Shown one piece after another: positions 42,249 through 48,438 of a DNA stretch of 48,438 nucleotides. Numbering within the stretch: the first letter of the stretch is position 1; the number at the start of each line of letters is the position of its first letter. Where the stretch lies: the NCBI GenBank assembly GCA_001557035.1, contig LSKJ01000047.1:1-48438 (forward strand). The letters run 5' to 3'. The notes under the pieces were generated by a model that worked only from the letters and a program-made list of their open reading frames with translations, made no database searches and had not been told where the DNA came from. A program made the translations under genes and the position numbers. Origin of the DNA: Rhodospirillaceae bacterium CCH5-H10. GTDB taxonomy: Bacteria; Pseudomonadota; Alphaproteobacteria; Reyranellales; Reyranellaceae.

Positions 42249-43805
42249 ATGAGGGACGTACTAAGAGATCGAGCCGTGCCGATCCTGCTCAAGAACACGC
42301 TTCTGGTCCTGGTGTCCGTCGTGCTTTGCACGGCGGCGGCGGAAGGGCTGGTGCGCTGGCTCGATGCCGAAGCGCCGAGCGATGCGCTGAAGCACCTCGG
42401 CGAGATTCCCCTGGCGGAAGGCGTTCAGCGCGCGTGGTTCGCCGAGAATCCGGCGCCGCTTCCGAACCGGCACCCGGCAAAGCCCGAGGACGTCGAACTG
42501 ATCCGGCGAGTCGAGGCGAGTGGCGTGACGGAGGGCACCCGGCGGTCGGACATGTTCAAGGCGTGGAACAGCGCCTTCGTGGGCCCCGACCCGTGCAAGC
42601 ACCCGTATCTCAAGGACGCACCGGGCCAGATCTATGTCTACGACCCGGTGGACGGCCAGCCCTGGCCTCGTTTCCGCTTCCTGCCCAGCAGGACGACGCC
42701 GATCGGCCTCGTGACCAACGAATACGGTTTCCGGGGCGCGCCGGTTCCGGTGGCACGCCAGCCGAAGACGATCCGCATCGCCTTCATCGGTGCTTCGACG
42801 ACGGTGAGCGCGCACAACTTCCTCTATTCGTATCCCGAGCACGTGGGTTACTGGCTCAACCGCTGGGCGGCGGCGAAGAAACTCGATCTTCGGTTTGAGG
42901 TGTTGAATGCCGGCCGCGAAAGCATCGCCTCGCCCGACATCGCGGCGATCGTGCGCAACGAGGTAGCGCCGCTCGCACCCGACCTCGTGGTCTATTACGA
43001 GGGTGCCAACCAGTTCGAGTTGGAGACGCTGGTGCCTGATCTTCCGCCGCGTCGTGCCGCCTTGCCGATCATGGCGCAACCGAAGCTCGGCCTGTTCGGG
43101 CAGGTCCTGGAGAATCTGGGTTATACATTCGCGCTCGCCAGGCGCCTGCAGAACCTGATTGCACAATCTGGCCCGGGTCCTTCTGGCGTCGGCACGGTTT
43201 CGGCAGCGGACGGACGCGAATGGCCCAAGCCCGACTACACGCTGGTGTGGCCGAAGGGAGTCGACGAGAAGGATCCCGACATCACGCGCGGCGACCTGCC
43301 GGTGAACCTGTCCGTCATACTGAGCGATCTCGACCGCATCGACTCCACGACGCAGAAGGCAGGGGGCGAACTGGCACTGGCGTCGTTCAAGTGGCTGGTG
43401 GCCGACGGCATGGTGCTCGACCCCGTGCGTCATCGCCTGATCCTCGAGTACCTCAACTATGGCTATGCGCCGTTCCGCTACCGCGACCTCGAGCGGCTGG
43501 CACTGTTCCAGAACCGTGTCCTGGAGAAGTTCGCCCGGACACACCGGATCGACTTTCTCGACGTGGCGCGGCTGATGCCCTCCGATCCGGACCTGTTCGT
43601 CGATGCCATCCACGGCACGCCCGAGGGCGATAGGCTTCGTGCCTGGATCGTCCTCCAGCTCCTGGTACCGGTGGTCGAACGCCACCTGGCGGATGGGACG
43701 TGGCCCCGGAAGACTTTCCCGGCCCAGTCGCCACCCGCGCCCTATGTGCCGCGTGTGGTCACTTTCGAATGCCGGAAAAAAGCGGCTGAAACCTCAATCC
43801 AATAA
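42249..43805 (+). CDS. Membrane-anchored SGNH/GDSL-fold hydrolase-like protein
   Basis: A 518-residue protein with one N-terminal anchor (ILLKNTLLVLVSVVLCTAAA), so the rest is periplasmic. SGNH blocks are recognisable: IAFIGASTT near residue 180 (block I, GAS instead of GDS, Ser kept), a Gly in LNAGRESIASPD, YYEGANQFE near 253 (block III, GxN), and FVDAIHGTPEG near 452 (block V, DxxH). All catalytic positions (Ser, Gly, Asn, Asp, His) appear present. Such proteins acylate or deacylate cell-envelope polymers. The C-terminal 40 residues are Pro-rich. Confidence 0.78.
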   Translation: MRDVLRDRAVPILLKNTLLVLVSVVLCTAAAEGLVRWLDAEAPSDALKHLGEIPLAEGVQRAWFAENPAPLPNRHPAKPEDVELIRRVEASGVTEGTRRSDMFKAWNSAFVGPDPCKHPYLKDAPGQIYVYDPVDGQPWPRFRFLPSRTTPIGLVTNEYGFRGAPVPVARQPKTIRIAFIGASTTVSAHNFLYSYPEHVGYWLNRWAAAKKLDLRFEVLNAGRESIASPDIAAIVRNEVAPLAPDLVVYYEGANQFELETLVPDLPPRRAALPIMAQPKLGLFGQVLENLGYTFALARRLQNLIAQSGPGPSGVGTVSAADGREWPKPDYTLVWPKGVDEKDPDITRGDLPVNLSVILSDLDRIDSTTQKAGGELALASFKWLVADGMVLDPVRHRLILEYLNYGYAPFRYRDLERLALFQNRVLEKFARTHRIDFLDVARLMPSDPDLFVDAIHGTPEGDRLRAWIVLQLLVPVVERHLADGTWPRKTFPAQSPPAPYVPRVVTFECRKKAAETSIQ

Positions 43806-43817
43806 GCTTGCAGCCAT

Positions 43818-43844
43818 ACGGCAGTAATTTTAGGGTGCTGCCGT
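43818..43844 (+). other. Leader hairpin before the small secreted protein gene
   Basis: ACGGCAG (43818-43824) pairs with CTGCCGT (43838-43844) in the 55-base gap after the SGNH gene. No T-run follows, so it is a weak candidate for transcript attenuation or read-through control. Confidence 0.3.
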
Positions 43845-43860
43845 CACTCGGGGGAGCAGG

Positions 43861-44271
43861 ATGAAGCTTGGATTGATGGTGGTCGCGGCAGTCGCCTTCG
43901 TGGCCACCGACGCGCGGCCCGTTCTGGCGCAACAGATCACGCACGGCTGCGCGTGCCTGCACAATCAGACGCAGGCCCAGATCAGCTACCGCTACAAATG
44001 GGGCGAAGGCGAGTGGAGAACCACGACGCTGCGGCCGGGTTACCAGACCGCCTTGTGCTGGCAGTACGCGAACGCGCAGAGGAGTTCGCCCAATCTCGTG
44101 TTCGAACTCGACGTCGACATGTCGAAGGGAAACGCCTGGACGAAATATGCCATCGCGCGCGTGCAGACGGCGGGGAATAACTGCGCCGCCGTGGGTGGCG
44201 GCGGACACTACAATGTGAGTTACCGGCCCAATACCAACAACGGCTTCATCCACATCACGAAACGCAACTGA
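43861..44271 (+). CDS. Small secreted cysteine-containing protein, unknown
   Basis: A 136-residue exported protein with a signal peptide (MKLGLMVVAAVAFVATDARPVLA then QQ). Four mature cysteines (GCACLHN, ALCWQY, NNCAAV) could form two disulfides. The rest is aromatic and beta-rich (YRYKWGEGEWRTTTLRPGY, GGHYNVSYRPNTNNGF). No family recognised. GGGGGAGCAGG precedes the ATG. It sits between the SGNH hydrolase and amidohydrolase genes on the same strand. Confidence 0.65.
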   Translation: MKLGLMVVAAVAFVATDARPVLAQQITHGCACLHNQTQAQISYRYKWGEGEWRTTTLRPGYQTALCWQYANAQRSSPNLVFELDVDMSKGNAWTKYAIARVQTAGNNCAAVGGGGHYNVSYRPNTNNGFIHITKRN

Positions 44272-44347
44272 GTTCTGCGACGCGACGCGCTCGCGTTGAC
44301 AGGCCGACGGCGCATCCGCAGGCTTCCGGCAAAACCGGAGGAAACGA

Positions 44348-46045
44348 ATGGCGCGTTATGATCGCGTGATCCGCGGCGGCATGATCGTCGATGGAAGCCG
44401 GCTGCCGCGTTTTCGCGGCGACATCGGCATCAAGGATGGCCGCATCGCCGAGATCGGCCAGATTGCGGCGAGCGATGCCGACGAGGCGATCGACGCCGGT
44501 GGCCTGATCGTGGCGCCAGGCTTCGTCGACCTCCATACGCACTACGACGCCCAGCTCTTCTGGGATCCCTACTGCACGCTGTCGTCCTGGCACGGCATCA
44601 CTTCGGTGGTGATCGGCAACTGCGGCTTCGGCTTCGCACCGGTGCGTCCGGCCGAACGCGAGCGCGCCATGATGTCGATGACCCGGGTCGAGGCGATCCC
44701 CATGGCCTCCATGAAGGAGGGCATGCCCTGGAACTGGGTGACCTTCCCCGAATTCCTCGACAGCGTCGATGCCGCGCCGAAGGCGGTGAACGTGCTGCCC
44801 TATGTGCCGGTTTCACCGCTGTTGATCTGGGTGATGGGCTTCGAGGCGGCGAAGGCCGGCAAGCTGCCGACGCCCGAGCAGCATGCCGAGATGAAGCGCC
44901 TGCTCAACGAGGCGATGGATGCCGGCGCCTGCGGCTGGTCGGCGCAACGCATGCTCCCGACCGGCCCATCGGCGGTGCAGCGCGACTATGACGGCACGCC
45001 GATGCCGACCGACGTGATGCATGACGAGACCTGCCGCGAGTTCGCGCGCGTCCTGGCCGAGCGCAACGAGGGCTTCATGCAGATGCTGCTGATCTCGGGC
45101 GACAATGCGAAGGACCGCGCCTTCTACGAGGAACTGTCGACCCTGAGCGGCCGCCCGATGATCATGAACGTGATCCAGGCGTTCGATCACCGGCCCGAGA
45201 TCCACCGCCGCGGGCTCGCCTGGCTGAAGAGCTGCCGCGAGCGCGGCATCCGCGTGGTGGGGCAGGGGCTCACGACCGACGCGGGCTTCACCTTCACCTT
45301 CGAGGACTGGAACCTGTTCGACGATTCGCAGGACTGGTGCGACGCCACGACCGGCACGCGGGAGGAGCGGCTGGCCAAGCTCGCCGATCCGGCGCGCCGT
45401 GCACGCTTGCGCGAAAACCTGCCGATCACCGCGACCGGCCCGCTGCCGCAGATCGCGATCGTCGGGCCCAAGACCGAGCGCAATAAGAAGTGGCTCGACC
45501 ATACGCTGGCCCATGCCGGCGAGAAGATGGGCAAGCATCCGGTCGACGTCATGCTCGACATGGCAGTCGAGGAGAACCTGGAGACCGAGTTCTTCGCGGC
45601 CCCGCCCAACGGCAGCATCGAGTACCTGAAGGAGCTGGTCGACGATCCCTACATCCTGTTCGGCGTGTCGGACGGCGGCGCCCATACCAAGTTCCTGACG
45701 GCCGGCCGTTATCCGACCGAGACGATCTGCAAGGTGGTGCGCCAGCACGGGATGCTGAGCCTCGAGGACGTGCACTGGCGGCTGTCGGCGCTGCCGGCCG
45801 AGGTCGCGGGTTTCCGCGGCCGCGGCATGCTTAAGAAAGGCGCGCCGGCCGACATCGTAATCTACGACTATGACGGGCTGAAGGTCCTGCCCGACGAGAT
45901 CGCACATGATCTTCCGGGCGGAGAGTGGCGCCGTGTGCAGCGGGCCTCGGGCTACAAGTACATCCTGGTCAACGGCGAGGTCACGATGCGCGACGACCGG
46001 CCGACCAACAAGCATTCGGGCCGCCTGCTGCGCCACGGCGCATGA
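44348..46045 (+). CDS. Amidohydrolase, N-acyl-D-amino-acid deacylase (D-aminoacylase) type
   Basis: A 565-residue metal-dependent hydrolase. The N-terminal metal motif is LHTHYDAQLFWDP near residue 62, the subtype signature is TSVVIGNCGFGFAPVRP near 90, and a later block near 430 is FGVSDGGAHTKFLTAGRYPT. All are characteristic of D-aminoacylases, which release D-amino acids from N-acyl forms. No signal peptide, so cytoplasmic. CGGAGGAAACGA precedes the ATG. The next gene converges with a 4-base gap. Confidence 0.92.
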   Translation: MARYDRVIRGGMIVDGSRLPRFRGDIGIKDGRIAEIGQIAASDADEAIDAGGLIVAPGFVDLHTHYDAQLFWDPYCTLSSWHGITSVVIGNCGFGFAPVRPAERERAMMSMTRVEAIPMASMKEGMPWNWVTFPEFLDSVDAAPKAVNVLPYVPVSPLLIWVMGFEAAKAGKLPTPEQHAEMKRLLNEAMDAGACGWSAQRMLPTGPSAVQRDYDGTPMPTDVMHDETCREFARVLAERNEGFMQMLLISGDNAKDRAFYEELSTLSGRPMIMNVIQAFDHRPEIHRRGLAWLKSCRERGIRVVGQGLTTDAGFTFTFEDWNLFDDSQDWCDATTGTREERLAKLADPARRARLRENLPITATGPLPQIAIVGPKTERNKKWLDHTLAHAGEKMGKHPVDVMLDMAVEENLETEFFAAPPNGSIEYLKELVDDPYILFGVSDGGAHTKFLTAGRYPTETICKVVRQHGMLSLEDVHWRLSALPAEVAGFRGRGMLKKGAPADIVIYDYDGLKVLPDEIAHDLPGGEWRRVQRASGYKYILVNGEVTMRDDRPTNKHSGRLLRHGA

Positions 46046-46049
46046 GCGG

Positions 46050-46346
46050 CTACTGACAGGGCTGGCCCTTTACCGGGACACGAAGTTTCCAGCACAGGGT
46101 CTCGCCTTCCGCCGCCCGGCCGGAATTGCAGAAGTAGACCTCTCTGTCTTTCTGCAGCCAGACACCGCCCGGAATGGCGGCCTTGATGTCGAAGCCGGTC
46201 GAGATCAGCAGCCCCGGCGACATCGCGGCCGCTTCCGAATATTGCGACACACAGGCCGGCGGCTTGCCGTGAGCGGGTTGCTGCGGCTGCGCCCAGGCCG
46301 TGCCGATCGTGAGGCAAGTGAGCAGGAGAGCCAGCAGCGATTTCAT
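46050..46346 (-). CDS. Small secreted two-disulfide-type protein (paralogue A)
   Basis: A 98-residue exported protein with a signal peptide (MKSLLALLLTCLTIGTAWA then Q). The mature part carries four cysteines (ACVSQY, YFCNSG, LCWKLR, PCQ) and a core GFDIKAAIPGGVWLQKDREV. The same core recurs in the product of 46946-47293, with the cysteines in the same order. AAAGGATATGA lies before the ATG. Family not recognised. Confidence 0.7.
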   Translation of the reverse strand: MKSLLALLLTCLTIGTAWAQPQQPAHGKPPACVSQYSEAAAMSPGLLISTGFDIKAAIPGGVWLQKDREVYFCNSGRAAEGETLCWKLRVPVKGQPCQ

Positions 46347-46413
46347 TCATATCCTTTTGGATCAAAAACACCGAAATTCTATGTTAATGAGCAAACGGAT
46401 GCAACGAACGAGC

Positions 46414-46433
46414 GTATTGGATCGCTCCAATAC
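46414..46433 (-). other. 8-bp inverted repeat after the cupin gene
   Basis: GTATTGGA (46414-46421) pairs with TCCAATAC (46426-46433) around a 4-base loop. It lies downstream of the cupin stop (46457) and upstream of the 46346 start, so it could end the cupin transcript or act as an operator. No T-run follows. Confidence 0.35.
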
Positions 46434-46456
46434 TCGGGACTGCCCGGCGCGGATGG

Positions 46457-46894
46457 CTACTCCACGACGGTCGTTTCGAAGTCGGCCGGCATCGTGATCT
46501 CGATCAGTTCGAGATCGTCGGAATGGTCGATCTCCTTGTGCTTCACGCCGGGCGGTTGGTAGACGGTCGACCCGGCCACCAGCTTGTGCTGCCCGTAGCC
46601 CTCATACTCGAAGATCGCCCAGCCTTTCAGGACGTAGACGAACTGGAACTCGAGCGCATGACTATGGCGCGGCGCGTCGGGATGCTGACCGGGCACCGCG
46701 CGGATGACATGCGCGCCGACCCTGCCGCCGGTCAGTTCCTTCAGTCCGAGCGGCCTGTATTCGAAGAAGGGCCGCAGCCCATCCTTCTTGAAGGAGTCGG
46801 GACCGAGATGACTGACGATGCCGCCGCCGGTCGCCGCCTCTTCCTTGATCTTCTCCTGCTCGGCTTCGCCAGTCGTAGGAAACAGGTCGGGCAT
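46457..46894 (-). CDS. Cupin-domain protein
   Basis: A 145-residue single-cupin protein. Metal-site residues are His in PRHSHALEFQFVYVLKG (HxH plus a downstream Glu) and His in YQPPGVKHKEIDHS. The N-terminal 60 residues (MPDLFPTTGEAEQEKIKEEA, then GLRPFFEYRPLGLKELTGGRVGAHVI, quoted in parts) are an extension. The ATG at 46894 is favoured because GGAGG lies just upstream of it; an ATG 12 bases earlier is the alternative. It lies between two paralogous secreted-protein genes on the same strand. Reaction unknown. Confidence 0.8.
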   Translation of the reverse strand: MPDLFPTTGEAEQEKIKEEAATGGGIVSHLGPDSFKKDGLRPFFEYRPLGLKELTGGRVGAHVIRAVPGQHPDAPRHSHALEFQFVYVLKGWAIFEYEGYGQHKLVAGSTVYQPPGVKHKEIDHSDDLELIEITMPADFETTVVE

Positions 46895-46945
46895 TCCATC
46901 CTCCATCTTGCTTTCGATGGAGAATGCACTGTTCCTGGCCTCCGG

Positions 46946-47293
46946 TCAGCAGCGCGCGACTTCGCGCATCTGCCAGCACTGCACTTCGCCTTCGACCGGC
47001 CGGCCGGAATTGCAGTAGTGCAGGTCCTTGTCCTTCTGGAGCCAGAGGCCGTTCGGAACCGCCGCCTTGATCTCGTAACCGGCGCGGATCATCGTGATCG
47101 CGGACTGGCCGGGCACGGGATTGTATTGCGTCAGGCAGGAAGCGGCCGTCTGCTGGGTCTGGCCGGGAGGCTGTGTGCCCTGGGTCTGCGCAGGCCTGCC
47201 GGGGACGGCGCTCTGCTGCGAATAGGCGATTGTTCCGGCGGCAACCAGCACCACCACCGCGAGCGCCGACGCGCCCGCAAAGAGCATTTTCAT
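46946..47293 (-). CDS. Small secreted protein (paralogue B of the 46050 product)
   Basis: A 115-residue exported protein with a signal anchor (MKMLFAGASALAVVVLVAAG, then TIAYSQQ). A Pro/Gln/Thr-rich linker precedes a core GYEIKAAVPNGLWLQKDKDL with cysteines in SCLTQY, YCNSG, QCWQM and RC. This matches paralogue A in order and wording, so the two arose by duplication. The longer linker is the main difference. GGAGCTTGGT precedes the ATG at 47293. Function unknown. Confidence 0.7.
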   Translation of the reverse strand: MKMLFAGASALAVVVLVAAGTIAYSQQSAVPGRPAQTQGTQPPGQTQQTAASCLTQYNPVPGQSAITMIRAGYEIKAAVPNGLWLQKDKDLHYCNSGRPVEGEVQCWQMREVARC

Positions 47294-47421
47294 ACCAAGC
47301 TCCTGCGTCAATTCCAGACGTCGAACTGACGGGTCCGGCATCCCCATGCCGGCCCACCCACACACGGGCAGAGGCTAGACATTTTGCACTTGAGGCGCAA
47401 CCTTGAAAAACAGGCCCGGAA

Positions 47422-47856
47422 CTACTGGCTCGCCACGGTGATGCTGAGTGTGAAACTCGCCGCGTCCCGGCGGCTGTAGGCCATCAGCAGATAGGGGCCG
47501 GTGCGGGGCAGGGCACCGACCCAGGCGGCCGGTTCGTCGGTCGGTCCGGCATCGTGCATCGGCTTGCCGTCGAGGACCGGGGTGCCCTCGGCATTCATCC
47601 GGACCAGAGTGCCGGGTTCCCAGATCTGGAACACGACATTGTTGCCGGGAGAAGCGACCATGACGTTCATCGTCTCCCCCGCGCGGCCCGGCACATAGTA
47701 GAGCGCGCGGGCTCTGGTATCGGCGAGCGTGCCGGTCACCGTCGTGCTGGCCGGCGCCGCCGATATCGAGAGGGTCCGGATGGCCGGAAGCGGCTGGGCG
47801 GAAGCGGGTGCAGCGGCAAGGATCGGCAGGGCGCCGAGGAGAAAGCGTCGGTTCAT
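47422..47856 (-). CDS. Tat-signal periplasmic protein with PPC/PliG-like beta domain
   Basis: A 144-residue exported protein. The N-terminus MNRRFLLGALPILAAAPASA is a twin-arginine-like signal (RRFLLG). The mature part is a small beta sandwich: ALYYVPGRAGETMNVMVASPG, VVFQIWEPGT, TGPYLLMAYSRRDAASFTLSI. This order resembles bacterial pre-peptidase C-terminal domains and lysozyme inhibitor PliG, but the similarity is by eye only. ATG 47856 is preferred over 47865 because the twin-arginine signal starts there. Function not assigned. Confidence 0.65.
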   Translation of the reverse strand: MNRRFLLGALPILAAAPASAQPLPAIRTLSISAAPASTTVTGTLADTRARALYYVPGRAGETMNVMVASPGNNVVFQIWEPGTLVRMNAEGTPVLDGKPMHDAGPTDEPAAWVGALPRTGPYLLMAYSRRDAASFTLSITVASQ

Positions 47857-47922
47857 CGACGTCATCCTAGCAGACTGTTCGGAGTCTGCAGACTATCGTC
47901 GCAGAATTCTAGAGGGATGCCC

Positions 47923-48438
47923 ATGCCGAGGACGTTGTTCATCGATTCGACATCCGACATCGATCGCGTGTGGAAACAGGTCCATGGCGCCACCGACATT
48001 CCGGTCACGGTCAACATGGGACCGGTGCCCGAAGAGCAGGTGCCGGGCACCGTCGAGGGCTACGACACGGTCATCAACGATGCGACCTATTTCAGCGAGC
48101 CGACCCTGAAGCGTTGCACCGGGCTGAAGCACATCGTCTTCCTCGGCACGGGCGCATCGAGCTACGTCGATGTCGCGGCGGCCGAACGACTGGGCATCAA
48201 GGTGTCGACCATCGGCGGTTATGGCGACACCACGGTCGCCGAGCATGCGATGGGCCTGGTCTTCGCCGCGGCGCGCCACATCGCGACCATGCACGTCATC
48301 GTCCGCGGTGGCGGCTGGCGTCCGATGCAGGGCATGGAACTCAAGGGCAAGGTGCTGGGTGTGGTCGGGCTGGGCGGCATCGGCCGCGAGATGGCGCGCA
48401 TCGCCCAGGGGATCGGACTCAAGGTGGTTGCCTACAAT
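47923..48438 (+). CDS. D-isomer-specific 2-hydroxyacid dehydrogenase (partial, cut by window edge)
   Basis: The first 172 codons of an NAD-dependent dehydrogenase. The frame starts MPRTLFIDSTSDIDRVW; AGAGGG six bases upstream supports ATG 47923 over 47917. The N-terminal catalytic half contains LKHIVFLGTGASSYVDVAAAE and GYGDTTVAEHAMGL (the usual substrate-loop motif). The NAD-binding Rossmann motif is VVGLGGIGREMARIA. The catalytic Arg, Glu and His would follow beyond 48438. Members reduce or oxidise 2-hydroxyacids such as phosphoglycerate and glyoxylate. Confidence 0.88.
   Translation, partial: MPRTLFIDSTSDIDRVWKQVHGATDIPVTVNMGPVPEEQVPGTVEGYDTVINDATYFSEPTLKRCTGLKHIVFLGTGASSYVDVAAAERLGIKVSTIGGYGDTTVAEHAMGLVFAAARHIATMHVIVRGGGWRPMQGMELKGKVLGVVGLGGIGREMARIAQGIGLKVVAYN

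Noticed and set aside
1..48438. tRNA, rRNA or CRISPR array
   Set aside because: I saw no tRNA-like cloverleaf, no rRNA-like region and no regularly spaced repeats. A tRNA or covariance-model scan was not possible here.

Overview
The window is chromosomal DNA from a G+C-rich bacterium, most likely an alphaproteobacterium. The evidence is the high-GC codon usage, a holin domain of the alphaproteobacterial gene-transfer-agent type, a complete dctPQM TRAP transporter, many small ArsR, VOC, SRPBCC and DUF genes, and dense coding with short intergenic gaps. A Reyranella- or Rhodospirillales-like soil organism would fit, but that is a guess. I found no rRNA, tRNA, CRISPR array, insertion sequence or phage structural gene. 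About 47 protein genes cover nearly the whole window, and no gap exceeds about 230 bases. Genes at both edges are cut: an acyl-CoA ligase at the left and a D-isomer-specific 2-hydroxyacid dehydrogenase at the right.

Layout. 1-5 kb: the acyl-CoA ligase fragment, small secreted or membrane proteins, a HAD phosphatase, a LamG/DUF1080-like secreted protein and an FAH-family hydrolase. 5-8.5 kb: a TetR regulator coupled to an HSL-type esterase, then a membrane-bound class III adenylate cyclase overlapping a gamma-glutamylcyclotransferase-like gene. 8.5-12 kb: a VOC protein; an ArsR, SRPBCC and transglutaminase operon with a perfect palindromic operator over the ArsR start codon; a DUF72 protein; and a single-domain response regulator. 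12-17.8 kb: a TauD-like dioxygenase, a soluble class III cyclase with a WGR-like N-terminus, RadC with an extra N-terminal module, an orphan beta-rich protein and a class C beta-lactamase-fold hydrolase.

17.8-24.5 kb holds the most unusual locus. A 1160-residue membrane protein has a periplasmic, ligand-binding-protein-like half and about ten membrane segments. It lies downstream of a protein that fuses a GTA-type holin to a GH108 muramidase. A patatin-like phospholipase is divergently transcribed from this pair. One putative envelope sensor next to two envelope-degrading enzymes suggests an uncharacterised lysis, defence or envelope-remodelling module. This is inference: I know of no described system with this composition.

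24.5-31.9 kb: a Tat-exported multicopper oxidase fused to FG-GAP repeats, methionine aminopeptidase, a CinA/MoaB-like protein, an AbrB-type permease preceded by a dispersed-type inverted repeat, and a CNNM/CorC-type membrane protein. 32-38.6 kb is a catabolic block: amidase, FAD-dependent dehydrogenase and Asp/Glu racemase-family protein on the plus strand, converging on TRAP genes dctP, dctQ and dctM on the minus strand. Together they could import and degrade an organic acid or amide. 38.6-48.4 kb: a BASS-like transporter diverging from a creatininase homologue that has lost its metal ligands, then a SpoIIAA-like protein, DUF3617 protein, LLM flavin oxidoreductase, membrane-anchored SGNH hydrolase, D-aminoacylase-type amidohydrolase, two paralogous small secreted proteins flanking a cupin, a small Tat-signal protein and the truncated dehydrogenase.
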